DNA of 51,320 nt from Flavobacteriaceae bacterium (GTDB lineage: Bacteria; Bacteroidota; Bacteroidia; Flavobacteriales; Flavobacteriaceae): assembly GCA_024742935.1 (NCBI GenBank), contig JANSXN010000013.1:1-51320 (forward strand), written 5' to 3'. Below are positions 33,603 to 43,917 of the stretch, piece after piece (position 1 is the stretch's first letter; the number at the start of each line of letters is the position of its first letter). The position numbers and the translations under genes were made by a program. The notes under the pieces were generated by a model that worked only from the letters and a program-made list of their open reading frames with translations, was not told the DNA's origin and did no database searches.

Positions 33603-34823
33603 ATGACATTTGAAAATTTAAACTTAATAGCCCCAATCCTTGAGGCTTTAAAAAATGAAGGATATGAAACACCTACGCCCATTCAGGCACAAACCATTCC
33701 ACTTACACTTCAGGGAAAAGACGTATTAGGCTGTGCTCAAACCGGCACAGGAAAAACAGCTGCTTTTGCCATTCCAATAATTCAATTAATGAATGAGCAA
33801 AAAAACCACTATACCGGGAGACGTCCCATCAGGGCTTTAATTTTAACACCCACGAGGGAACTCGCCATACAAATAGCCGAGAGTTTTGAAAACTATGGTG
33901 CCAAAACCAATTTAAAATATGAAGTTATTTTTGGTGGTGTGAGTCAAAACAGTCAAGTAAAATCTTTGCGTTCGGGAGTGGATGTTTTAATCGCCACACC
34001 GGGACGCTTGCTGGATTTAATCAGTCAGAAATTTGTACAATTAAATCAGTTGCAGTTTTTTGTTTTGGACGAGGCAGATCGCATGCTTGATATGGGTTTT
34101 TTAAACGATGTAAAGAAAATCATAACTAAAATTCCACAGAAAAGACAATCTTTGTTTTTTTCTGCCACAATGCCGGACCCTATTGTGAAATTGGCAAACA
34201 CCATCTTGGTTAATCCATCCAAAGTGGAAGTAACTCCAGTATCTAGCACCGCAAACACGATTAATCAAGCAGTGTATTTTGTAGATAAGGAAAACAAAAA
34301 ACATCTGTTAAAAGAAGTGCTTTCAGACAAAAAAATTGACAGGGCACTTGTGTTTACCCGCACCAAGCATGGTGCAGATAAGGTTGTAAAAGACCTGGTA
34401 AAAGCCGGCATAAAATCACAAGCCATTCACGGTAACAAATCGCAGAACGCCCGCCAACGAGCTTTGAACAGCTTTAAAACCAAAGAAACTCGTGTGCTTG
34501 TTGCAACAGATATTGCAGCACGTGGTATAGATATAGATGACCTCACCCACGTAATCAACTATGAGCTTCCCAATATTCCTGAGTCTTATGTACACCGCAT
34601 TGGTAGAACAGGAAGAGCCGGAGCAGACGGTATTGCCATCGCTTTTTGTGATGCTGAAGAAAAAGCTTATTTGAAGGATATTCAAAAACTTATTGGCAAA
34701 CAAATTCCTGTTTTGGAGAACGACAACTTTCCTTTGGTTAATCACCAAGTTGAAAAAACACCGCAAAGACAGCAGCGTTCATCAAGAAATTCGGGTGGGC
34801 GCAATAGCTCAAGAAGAAGATAA
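33603..34823 (+). CDS. DEAD-box ATP-dependent RNA helicase (RhlE type)
   Basis: 406 residues. Motifs in order: Q motif (FENLNLIAPILEAL ... TPIQAQTIP), I AQTGTGKTAAF, Ia PTRELAIQI, Ib TPGRLLD, II DEADRM, III FSATM, IV LVFTRTKHGADK, V ATDIAARGIDI, VI HRIGRTGRAG. A short basic tail (RQQRSSRNSGGRNSSRRR) binds RNA. The length and tail fit RhlE rather than CsdA. It unwinds RNA in ribosome assembly or decay, often in the cold. The fhs gene follows after 94 bases. Confidence 0.95.
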   Translation: MTFENLNLIAPILEALKNEGYETPTPIQAQTIPLTLQGKDVLGCAQTGTGKTAAFAIPIIQLMNEQKNHYTGRRPIRALILTPTRELAIQIAESFENYGAKTNLKYEVIFGGVSQNSQVKSLRSGVDVLIATPGRLLDLISQKFVQLNQLQFFVLDEADRMLDMGFLNDVKKIITKIPQKRQSLFFSATMPDPIVKLANTILVNPSKVEVTPVSSTANTINQAVYFVDKENKKHLLKEVLSDKKIDRALVFTRTKHGADKVVKDLVKAGIKSQAIHGNKSQNARQRALNSFKTKETRVLVATDIAARGIDIDDLTHVINYELPNIPESYVHRIGRTGRAGADGIAIAFCDAEEKAYLKDIQKLIGKQIPVLENDNFPLVNHQVEKTPQRQQRSSRNSGGRNSSRRR

Positions 34824-34917
34824 AATCATTATTTTCAATCAATTCATTGACATTTATCATTCAGAAAACGCATAAAAAAACCTATTTTTGGAGATATCAA
34901 ACCAAAATAAAGATTCT

Positions 34918-36585
34918 ATGACCGATTTAGACATTGCCAAAAAAGCCACGCCACTTCACATCACAGAAATTGCAAAAAAACTGGGTATCCAATCTGACAA
35001 GATAGAGCTTTATGGAAAACACAAGGCTAAATTGCCCCTTTCTCTTATTGACAAATCGAAATCAGACCAAAGTAATTTAATTTTGGTCTCTGCTATTTCA
35101 CCCACACCTGCAGGTGAGGGAAAAACCACCATTTCCATTGGTCTATCTGAAGGTCTCAACCAAGTTGGCAAAAAAACAACCGTTGTTTTAAGAGAGCCTT
35201 CTTTAGGACCGGTTTTTGGAATTAAGGGTGGCGCGACAGGCGGCGGCTATGCACAGGTAATCCCTATGGAAGATATCAATTTGCATTTTACGGGAGATTT
35301 TTCAGCTATTGAAAAGGCACATAATTTACTTTCAGCATTGATAGACAATAACATTCAAAGTAAAACAAACACATTGGGAATTGACGCACGCACCGTTGCC
35401 TGGAAACGCGTGATGGACGTCAACGATCGTTCATTAAGAAATATTATTATTGGTTTGGGTGGAACCGGTTCAGGTATTCCACGCGAATCAGGTTTTGACA
35501 TCACCGCTGCCTCAGAAATAATGGCTATACTCTGCCTTTCCAACAATTTGACTGATTTAAAAACACGCTTAGGCAATATTTTTGTTGGCTATACCATTGA
35601 TAAGAAACCCATTTATGCACGTGATTTAAAAGCTGAAGGCGCCATGACCGTATTACTTAAAGATGCGATAAAACCTAATTTGGTGCAAACACTTGAAGGA
35701 AACCCTGCCATTATTCACGGTGGCCCATTTGCCAACATTGCTCAAGGAACCAATACGGTTATTGCTACAAAAATGGGAATGAGCCTATCTGATTATACCG
35801 TTACTGAAGCTGGTTTTGGAGCAGACCTTGGTGCAGAAAAGTTTTTAGATATCAAATGTCAAAGTGCCGGTCTAAAACCAAAAGTTGTAGTAATTACAGC
35901 TACCATCAGAGCCTTGAAATACCATGGGGGAGTCTCACTTGATGATTTAAAAACACCCAATGTAACTGCTATCAAAAAGGGCTTGCCTAATCTGGAAAAA
36001 CACCTTGAAAACATTCTTCAGTTTCAATTAACGCCGGTTATTGCTATCAATAAATTTATAACAGACAGTGATGAAGAAATTGAAGCTATCAAAGCCTTTG
36101 CAAAATCTAAAGGAGTTAGAGTAGCCCTTGCCGAGGTTTGGGCTAAAGGCGGGAAAGGGGCTATCGAATTGGCCAAGGAGGTTGTCGCTGCTGTAGAAGA
36201 AAACAAGTCAAACTTTACCCCGCTTTACAATTGGGAATCTAATGTACAATCAAAAATTGAAACCATCGCCACTAAAATTTATGGAGCGGCCAAAGTAGAA
36301 TATGCTTCAAGAGCTAAACTTGATCTAAAGAAAATTTCAAATCTTGGGCTTGATCAACTTCCGGTGTGTATAGCAAAAACACAGAAGTCGCTTTCAGACA
36401 ACCCGGCCTTATTGGGAAGACCCACAGGGTTTACAATTACAGTCAGAGAAATCGAAATAGCTGCAGGAGCAGGTTTCTTAGTCCCAATAACTGGCGATAT
36501 GATGCGCATGCCCGGATTGCCTGCCCACCCGGCTTCCGAAAATATTGATATTGATGAAAATGGAACAATTACGGGATTATTCTAA
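34918..36585 (+). CDS. fhs: Formate-tetrahydrofolate ligase
   Basis: 555 residues from ATG at 34918 (MTDLDIAKKATPLHITEIAKKLGI), the usual length. The P-loop PTPAGEGKTTISIGL and EPSLGPVFGIKGGATGGGYAQVIPMEDINLHFTGD are signatures. It makes 10-formyl-THF from formate, ATP and THF in one-carbon metabolism. A TTG ten codons upstream keeps the frame open but lies in a poor context. No riboswitch is seen before it. Confidence 0.98.
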   Translation: MTDLDIAKKATPLHITEIAKKLGIQSDKIELYGKHKAKLPLSLIDKSKSDQSNLILVSAISPTPAGEGKTTISIGLSEGLNQVGKKTTVVLREPSLGPVFGIKGGATGGGYAQVIPMEDINLHFTGDFSAIEKAHNLLSALIDNNIQSKTNTLGIDARTVAWKRVMDVNDRSLRNIIIGLGGTGSGIPRESGFDITAASEIMAILCLSNNLTDLKTRLGNIFVGYTIDKKPIYARDLKAEGAMTVLLKDAIKPNLVQTLEGNPAIIHGGPFANIAQGTNTVIATKMGMSLSDYTVTEAGFGADLGAEKFLDIKCQSAGLKPKVVVITATIRALKYHGGVSLDDLKTPNVTAIKKGLPNLEKHLENILQFQLTPVIAINKFITDSDEEIEAIKAFAKSKGVRVALAEVWAKGGKGAIELAKEVVAAVEENKSNFTPLYNWESNVQSKIETIATKIYGAAKVEYASRAKLDLKKISNLGLDQLPVCIAKTQKSLSDNPALLGRPTGFTITVREIEIAAGAGFLVPITGDMMRMPGLPAHPASENIDIDENGTITGLF

Positions 36586-36640
36586 ATCGATTTCCATTTT
36601 TAACTTCAAAACATAAACAGATGTCGTTTTAAAATTTGTG

Positions 36641-36656
36641 TATGACACTTGTCATA
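36641..36656. promoter_or_regulatory. Palindrome TATGACA-CT-TGTCATA upstream of the GCS2-CBS gene
   Basis: Perfect 7-bp arms around two bases, 57 bases before the ATG at 36713 and close to a TTTG-containing AT-rich stretch. Position and symmetry fit an operator for a dimeric regulator; the binder is unknown. Confidence 0.4.
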
Positions 36657-36712
36657 GTTTTTTATAAATCAGTCTTTTAACTTAACCCTTTATTTATTTC
36701 AAAAAAGGGCTT

Positions 36713-38569
36713 ATGGGAACTCTAAAAGTAACACAGCTTACAAAAAAGAAGGAAACAGCAAATTATGTTAATCAACTCATCAAAGACGTTGAGGCTTTAG
36801 AAAAGATGATTTCCGATGATTTAATTGAGAAAGCACCCATAAGAATTGGTGCAGAGCAGGAATTTTGTTTAGTCAATGAAAACTTTTTACCCGCTCAAAA
36901 TGCGCTAACTATTCTGGAAAAAATCAATGACCCCCATTTTACAACTGAGATTGCAAAATTTAATCTCGAAATCAACCTGGATCCTCTTGAATTATCCGGT
37001 AATTGTTTTTCTCAACTACAAGCAGACACTGAACGGCTTTTAAAGAAGGCCAAAACAGTTGCTGAAAAACTAAAAAGTAAAATAATATTGACCGGGATTC
37101 TACCCACGCTTTCATTGGACGATATTCATCTTGAAAATATGACGCCAATGCAACGTTATTATGTATTAAATGAAGCAATAATAGCATCAAGGAAACAACA
37201 TTTTAACATTCATATCAAAGGGGTGGATGAACTCAATATTCTTCACGACTCCGTTTTACTTGAGGCTTGTAATACAAGTTTTCAGGTTCACCTTCAAATA
37301 AACCCTGATGAATTTGTAGCTCAATACAATTGGGCACAAGCTATATCTGGACCTGTATTGAGTGCCTGTTGCAACTCTCCTCTTTTGTTTGGAAAAGAAT
37401 TATGGAATGAAACACGCATTGCCTTATTCACCCAAAGTGTTGATACACGAACCAATACCTTTACCCTCAACGAAAGCCCATCAAGGGTAAGTTTTGGAAG
37501 CAAATGGGAAACAGGCTCAATAACAGATATTTTTAAAGACAATATCTCCAGGTTTAAAAGTTTGGTCACTTCAGATTTTAAAGGTTCCAGTCTCGAAACA
37601 CTTGAAAATGGTGAAATTCCAAAGTTAAAAGCTCTGAACTTACACAACGGAACTGTTTATAAATGGAACAGAGTATGTTATGGTGTGGGCGGAGGAAAAC
37701 CTCATTTGCGGATAGAAAACCGGTATATTTCATCTGGACCTACAGTAGCAGACGAAATAGCAAACAGTGCCTTTTGGATTGGGGTTATGGTAGGGAAACC
37801 GGAAGACTATAAAAATATTCAAGAAAAAATGAATTTTAAAGATGTAAAAGCCAATTTTTTTAGTGCTGCACGTTATGGTTTGGCTACCCAATTTAGCTGG
37901 ATGGGTAAAATGATTTCGGCCCAGCAATTGATACTCAATGAACTCATTCCAATGGCAAAAAAAGGCTTGGCAAAGATGGAGGTCAATCAAAATGATATCG
38001 ATCTCTATATGAAGATAATTAGCGACCGAATTAAAACCAAAAACGGAAGTCAATGGACTACCCAAAGTTATCGCAATTTGCTGGAAATAAAAAAACCGGT
38101 TGAAGCTGCTCAAGTGCTTACAGCACAAATGTATTTAAGGCAAGAAAGTGGAATACCCGTTGCTCAATGGGAAGCAGTTGACCCCAAAGCACATTCAACA
38201 TTTCGTATCAAAAAGAAAGTAAAACATTTGATGAGTACAGATATTTATTCAGTTGATGAAAAGGATAGCCTCGAACTAGTTTTACACATTATGAAATGGA
38301 AAAACATACACCACATGCCTGTAGTATCTCATGACCGCAGATTGATAGGTTTGCTTACCTGGGAAGATGTAGAAAACCACCTGGAAGATAAAGGCAATGC
38401 TTTAAAGTCTGTAAAATCACTTTTAAAAGAAAAGTTAATAACAATCAACAGTAACCAAACTGAAAATGAAGCACGTCAACTTATGAGAAAACATAAAATA
38501 AATTGTTTGCCGGTATTAAAAGGAGAAAAACTGATTGGATTAGTAACTTCAAATGATTTAAAATTATAA
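36713..38569 (+). CDS. GCS2-type carboxylate-amine ligase fused to two CBS domains
   Basis: 618 residues. Residues ~30-380 resemble the glutamate-cysteine ligase GCS2/YbdK family: RIGAEQEFCLVNENFLPAQNALTIL, KFNLEINLDPLELSGNCFSQL, SACCNSPLLFGKELWNETRIALFTQSVD and RIENRYISSGPTVADEIANSAFW. The C-terminus (~500-618) is a CBS pair (MSTDIYSVDEKDSLELVLHIMKWKNIHHMPVV ... LLTWEDV; LITINSNQTENEARQLMRKHKINCLPVL ... GLVTSNDL) that should bind an adenine nucleotide and regulate the ligase. It would join a carboxylate to an amine using ATP; the substrates are unknown. Its stop is followed directly by the ATG of the AstE-like gene. Confidence 0.85.
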   Translation: MGTLKVTQLTKKKETANYVNQLIKDVEALEKMISDDLIEKAPIRIGAEQEFCLVNENFLPAQNALTILEKINDPHFTTEIAKFNLEINLDPLELSGNCFSQLQADTERLLKKAKTVAEKLKSKIILTGILPTLSLDDIHLENMTPMQRYYVLNEAIIASRKQHFNIHIKGVDELNILHDSVLLEACNTSFQVHLQINPDEFVAQYNWAQAISGPVLSACCNSPLLFGKELWNETRIALFTQSVDTRTNTFTLNESPSRVSFGSKWETGSITDIFKDNISRFKSLVTSDFKGSSLETLENGEIPKLKALNLHNGTVYKWNRVCYGVGGGKPHLRIENRYISSGPTVADEIANSAFWIGVMVGKPEDYKNIQEKMNFKDVKANFFSAARYGLATQFSWMGKMISAQQLILNELIPMAKKGLAKMEVNQNDIDLYMKIISDRIKTKNGSQWTTQSYRNLLEIKKPVEAAQVLTAQMYLRQESGIPVAQWEAVDPKAHSTFRIKKKVKHLMSTDIYSVDEKDSLELVLHIMKWKNIHHMPVVSHDRRLIGLLTWEDVENHLEDKGNALKSVKSLLKEKLITINSNQTENEARQLMRKHKINCLPVLKGEKLIGLVTSNDLKL

Positions 38570-39769
38570 ATGAAAACGCAGCTCCAAACCAAAATAGTAA
38601 ATAAGAACGAAAGAATAATTATTCAATTTGAAAATGAGAAAACAGGACCTACAGTTGTTTTTTTTGGGGGTGTTCACGGCAATGAAAAAGCTGGCTTAAA
38701 GGCATTTCAAATGCTAAAAAAAATTATTTCGTCTCAAAGAGAATTTCTTAAAGGAAATGTTTATGCTATTATAGGAAATCTAAAGGGAGTAGCACAAAAT
38801 AAACGATTCATAGATGAAGATTTAAACAGAATGTTTACAAAAAAATCTGTTTTTTCAATTATCCAAAACAAAAATCAACAATTAAACAGTGAGCAAGAAG
38901 AGCAAAAAGAATTATTGAACTTCATTCATACCATTTTAGAAAAAAACAAGGGTCCGTTTTATTTTATTGATTTTCATACCACCTCAAGTAAAACACTTCC
39001 CTTCATCACAATAAATGATGCAATGATAAACCGACGATTTGCAAAGTGCTTTCCTGTGCCTGTCGTATTAGGTATTGAAGAGTATCTTGAAGGGCCTTTG
39101 TTAAGTTATATCAACCAATTGGGTTATGTTTCACTAGGTTTTGAATCTGGTCAACACGATGAAGAAGAATCTGTAATAAATGCATTGGCATTTTCTAATT
39201 TGTCACTAGTTTATAGTGGTGTCATAGATCAAAAACACTTAAGCGGTTTTAATGAACACTATCATGTTTTAAAAAAGCACAATGGAGGTATTGAAAAAAC
39301 CTTCGAAGTGATTTACAGATATTCTATCAAAGAAAATGAACTATTTAAAATGCTTCCCGATTTCAAAAGTTTTCAAAACATAAAAAAAGGTGCTGTTTTG
39401 GCACTTTCAGGTGGTCAAAATATTAAATCTCCATCTAGTGGTAAGTTATTTATGCCTCTTTATCAAACACAAGGTAAAGACGGGTTTTTCATCATAAAAG
39501 GCATTCCTAAATTCTTTTTAAAGCTTTCTGCTATTTTACGAAAACTAAAAGTTGAGAATCTTTTAGTGTGTCTTCCGGGAATCGCCCGCGATAAAAATGA
39601 CCGAGAAATACTTACAGTTAATTTAACGATTGCTCGGTTTTTTGCTAAACCTATCTTCCACTTGTTGGGGTATCGAAGCAGAACCGTCAATCAAAATCGA
39701 CTTCTCTTATACAACCGTGAACGTGTGGCAAAAACAGCTTCTTATTCTCATACACACTGGTACAAATAG
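38570..39769 (+). CDS. Succinylglutamate desuccinylase/aspartoacylase-family zinc hydrolase
   Basis: 399 residues. M14-like signatures of AstE/AspA: GGVHGNEKAG (zinc His and Glu, ~residues 31-40), EDLNRMF (Asn-Arg substrate clamp), YFIDFHTTSSKT (zinc His) and LGFESGQH (catalytic Glu). A C-terminal beta domain follows (KKGAVLALSGGQNIKSPSSGKLFMPLYQTQGKDGFFII). It should hydrolyse an N-acyl or isopeptide bond. The start codon overlaps nothing but abuts the TAA of the GCS2-CBS ligase, so the two are surely co-translated; known amidoligase clusters pair such ligases with peptidases (Iyer and Aravind's amidoligase survey). No RimK-like ATP-grasp gene is present here. Confidence 0.88.
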   Translation: MKTQLQTKIVNKNERIIIQFENEKTGPTVVFFGGVHGNEKAGLKAFQMLKKIISSQREFLKGNVYAIIGNLKGVAQNKRFIDEDLNRMFTKKSVFSIIQNKNQQLNSEQEEQKELLNFIHTILEKNKGPFYFIDFHTTSSKTLPFITINDAMINRRFAKCFPVPVVLGIEEYLEGPLLSYINQLGYVSLGFESGQHDEEESVINALAFSNLSLVYSGVIDQKHLSGFNEHYHVLKKHNGGIEKTFEVIYRYSIKENELFKMLPDFKSFQNIKKGAVLALSGGQNIKSPSSGKLFMPLYQTQGKDGFFIIKGIPKFFLKLSAILRKLKVENLLVCLPGIARDKNDREILTVNLTIARFFAKPIFHLLGYRSRTVNQNRLLLYNRERVAKTASYSHTHWYK

Positions 39770-39808
39770 ATAAATTATTATTTGTCATCAAAGAAATGGT
39801 AAGATGCA

Positions 39809-39838
39809 TTGCAGAAATAGAAATCTGTTGTATATTTG
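39809..39838 (+). promoter_or_regulatory. Promoter of the initiator tRNA gene
   Basis: TTG (39809-39811), 19 bp, TATATTTG (39831-39838) fits the Bacteroidota -33/-7 pattern. The tRNA begins about 60 bases downstream of the predicted start, so a short leader is processed off. Confidence 0.6.
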
Positions 39839-39906
39839 CAGTCCAAAAGGAAATATGGTCAATGTATGGTTGACAAACAAAACAGCTTTCTTTTTAATAC
39901 CCACAT

Positions 39907-41588
<1,682 letters not shown>

Positions 41589-42165
41589 TTTAATTAAGAT
41601 CGTTGTGGTTACATATAATGTAACTAAGGTTATACAATTGATTAATGATTTCCATGACGATTTCTTCGGGTGTGTCATGATCACCCGTTAGTTCCCGATA
41701 GGTCTGGACCGACACTTTCGAGGTAGATAATTTTCCCAAAAGAGTTAGAGGATTACTCTATCTGCGATGTTTTAAGACCACAGTTTATACCATCTTGGCG
41801 TTACCCATGGATTTAAGTGGTAACATACCCTGACACCGTTACTCAAGGAGGGTCAGTCCTTAACCCAAAATTTGGGTGTATATAAAATATACAGAAAATT
41901 ATCGAGATAGTCAACCCCAAAAAAAAAATTCGAAACTTTTTGACTTTTTGGTTTGCGGGACATATTTATAGTAAACGACGATAACTGGACGGAGGAAATG
42001 ACAGTGGCGGTTATCGGTAAAGTGTTCTACCACGGGACGGAGTTAACAGAACAAGGACTAGCACAAAATCGAAAGGTCCAACTCCAGGGGAAGTGAGTCC
42101 TCTTAAGTAGTCGATAAACCAAATCTTTCACTGATGATTTGGTACCGGGTCGGATCAGAAACCCA

Positions 42166-42202
42166 GGTGTGTTAGCCCCCCTAGCGGGGGGACTATCACA
42201 CC
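42166..42202. other. Strong GC hairpin
   Basis: GGTGTG...TAGCCCCCC-TAGC-GGGGGGACTA..CACACC: outer 6-bp arms and inner C6/G6 arms around a 4-base loop. No T tract on either side, so a terminator is unlikely; a recombination or RNA structure is possible. Confidence 0.7.
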
Positions 42203-42233
42203 ACCCTAATCTCCTCAGGTAAACCCTTCGGGA

Positions 42234-42309
42234 ACTAGAAGAAAATAATAAATAAGAACTAGATACTAGATCCCCCGGAATAACTAGACTAGATAAATAC
42301 TAGATAAAT
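42234..42309. promoter_or_regulatory. ACTAGA iterons upstream of the RHH gene
   Basis: ACTAG-type motifs start at 42234, 42258, 42265, 42284, 42288 and 42299. The last two are tandem ACTAGATAAAT units of 11 bp ending eight bases before the ATG of the ribbon-helix-helix gene. Spaced direct repeats are the normal binding sites of RHH regulators. Confidence 0.6.
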
Positions 42310-42316
42310 ACTGGAC

Positions 42317-42487
42317 ATGAAAAACAAGAAAATAAAATCACTAACTATAAGAATAACAGAACACCAGTATCGAAAACTAATTGATACTATTGTTGAAGAA
42401 GAAATCAATAAATCAGAATTCATTAGAGAATCCATTGATTCGAAAATAAATAAACTAGTAAGAAATAGGAGAAATAATTTGTCGTAA
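42317..42487 (+). CDS. Small ribbon-helix-helix DNA-binding protein
   Basis: 56 residues (MKNKKIKSLTIRITEHQYRK start). The strand KSLTIRIT followed by helix EHQYRKLIDTIVEE and helix NKSEFIRESIDSKINKLV is the classic RHH (CopG/Arc/MetJ-type) fold, as in plasmid copy-control, antitoxin or relaxosome accessory proteins. No toxin partner is adjacent. It sits behind direct ACTAGA repeats that end just before its start, so it probably represses itself. It is the only plus-strand gene between the two recombinase genes. Confidence 0.75.
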   Translation: MKNKKIKSLTIRITEHQYRKLIDTIVEEEINKSEFIRESIDSKINKLVRNRRNNLS

Positions 42488-42627
42488 CAATTTAATCAAC
42501 TTCTTTACAAATTAAAAATAACACCTAGTTACTAATAATCAACCCTAGGATCCTCGACATCCTTAATATTTCAAAGAACTTGTAATACAATACCCTTGAC
42601 ATTTATTACCTTGGGAATTGACCTCTT

Positions 42628-43086
42628 TTAGAACCAGACCCACTTTTTATCAAATCTTGATCTCATGTATCTTTCTGTGAGTGTTTTGGATAAAGTAAAT
42701 GATAGTATTTCCCCCGGATGGTCCCAGTATCCATAGTCCTCTAACTGTCTCTGATATAACAATTGTTTTGACCTTGTGTCGATAAATACATGGTGTATCA
42801 TCTCATGTATTTGAGTATCAACTAAAGTCTTGATATTCCTATTATTCCTTAGATAGATAGTGATCTCGTTAGTGTGATAATTGTATTCCCCCGACATCTT
42901 CGATTTTTGGTTAGAAATAACGATCCTGGGGGACTTTCTCCTTGTAGGATACATGTCCTTCATCCAAGAGGAAACGTCCTCTAAGAAGTCCTCTATTGGA
43001 ATAATCAACTTCACCTCCGGTCGTTGGAGAAACCTCTCAAACCTGTAAAGTAAAAAAAGACCCCCGCTAATTAAAATACTCTCCAT
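42628..43086 (-). CDS. Putative membrane-anchored zinc peptidase (HExxH)
   Basis: 152 residues. A hydrophobic N-terminus (ESILISGGLFLLYRF) may be a membrane anchor. The motif HEMIHH lies near residue 93 in NIKTLVDTQIHEMIHHVFIDT, an HExxH zinc motif, with a later DHPGE that could add a ligand. The rest matches no family I can name; SprT-like or M48-like proteins are possible. Its ATG shares a base with the stop of the small recombinase upstream (TGATG overlap), so the pair is translationally coupled. Confidence 0.65.
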   Translation of the reverse strand: MESILISGGLFLLYRFERFLQRPEVKLIIPIEDFLEDVSSWMKDMYPTRRKSPRIVISNQKSKMSGEYNYHTNEITIYLRNNRNIKTLVDTQIHEMIHHVFIDTRSKQLLYQRQLEDYGYWDHPGEILSFTLSKTLTERYMRSRFDKKWVWF

Positions 43087-43688
43087 CAGATCATCCCTTT
43101 TACCTTTGAAACCGTCTGCGGGTGGAGTCCAGTTATTCTTGATACCTCAATATTCTTGTATCCCTTCCTGAGAAGATCCATTGCGTGTTTATTTCTCTTC
43201 TTTGACAGGAAGGTTAGTGGATCTTCAGTAGTACCTTTTATTCGACCTAAGAACTTACCCTTCAACTTTGCCAGTTCAATCCCCTCGCGTTGACGTTCAC
43301 GGATTAATTTACGTTCCATCTCCGCCACAACTCCAAGGATTGAAATGACCATTTTAGAGATGGGGTTCTCTTCTCCATTCTCATCAATGGTTTTCAGACC
43401 CTGAGAAATAAAATGGATTGGGATCTTTCTTTCGGTGGTGTAGTGTATAAAATTTAGAATATCTCTTAAGTCTCTACCGCCGCGGTCAATTTGCCAAATA
43501 GAAATAGAACAGATCACCCCCTCATCGATCCATTTTTTTAATTGGCGTCCACCTTCTCTCTCAAATATTGGAACTGAACCTGAACACTTATCTTCAATAA
43601 CCCGATCAAATTCTTTTTCGTTGACCCGTTGACGATCCGTTTTACCATCAAGTGACGAAATACGCACATACAAAACTGAAATACCCAT
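43086..43688 (-). CDS. Small serine recombinase (resolvase/invertase family)
   Basis: 200 residues. The catalytic domain has LYVRISS with Ser11, IDRGGRDLRDILNFI and the long E helix MVISILGVVAEMERKLIRERQREGI. The C-terminal DNA-binding helix-turn-helix (KYKNIEVSRITGLHPQTVSKVKG region, about 175-198) is short and complete. Its job may be resolution, inversion or control; no inverted crossover pair is evident in the element. Downstream, the HEMIHH gene overlaps it by one base. An inverted repeat lies four bases upstream of its start. Confidence 0.9.
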   Translation of the reverse strand: MGISVLYVRISSLDGKTDRQRVNEKEFDRVIEDKCSGSVPIFEREGGRQLKKWIDEGVICSISIWQIDRGGRDLRDILNFIHYTTERKIPIHFISQGLKTIDENGEENPISKMVISILGVVAEMERKLIRERQREGIELAKLKGKFLGRIKGTTEDPLTFLSKKRNKHAMDLLRKGYKNIEVSRITGLHPQTVSKVKGMI

Positions 43689-43691
43689 GGT

Positions 43692-43721
43692 TTTTAGACT
43701 TAGTGTGTAACCAGTCTAAAA
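43692..43721. promoter_or_regulatory. Inverted repeat at the small recombinase start
   Basis: TTTTAGACT (43692-43700) and AGTCTAAAA (43713-43721) are perfect 9-bp arms, 12 bases apart, three bases before the gene. Likely recombinase binding site (crossover or autoregulation). Confidence 0.55.
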
Positions 43722-43834
43722 TTAACGCCGATTTATCGCATATGCCGCATAAAACCTATACTTTATCGCTATTTAAGGGGTGTGATTTTAAGGTAAACGC
43801 TATATATCACCCCCCTCCATGATGATAATTATAA

Positions 43835-43878
43835 GGTATCCCCCCTCCCGGTAGGGATTTCCCTCCGCCGGGGGTATC
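43835..43878. other. Long GC hairpin between hsdR and the small recombinase
   Basis: GGTATCCCCC pairs with GGGGGTATC(C-like end), and inside it CCCGG and AGGGA-TT-TCCCT form a further stem. It follows hsdR on the minus strand without a clear T tract. Confidence 0.65.
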
Positions 43879-43917
43879 TCTCAATACCTTGAAAAAAATA
43901 TTTTCCAGTTTTTTACC

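Larger units (their letters stand above)
41589..42316. other. Non-coding control region of the element
   Basis: About 730 bases without a convincing gene. It holds the palindrome ACCCAAA-A-TTTGGGT (41865-41879), adjacent GTATAT-AAA-ATATAC, the GC hairpin at 42166-42202 and ACTAGA iterons from 42234. A possible 32-codon frame (41998-42096, GGAGG upstream of ATG) is weak. The region could hold attP remnants, a transfer origin or regulatory sites; none is proved. Confidence 0.5.

Noticed and set aside
41998-42096. 32-codon gene with a GGAGG before the ATG
   Set aside because: Too short, with no recognised fold, and Bacteroidota rarely use SD sequences. Mentioned only as a possibility.
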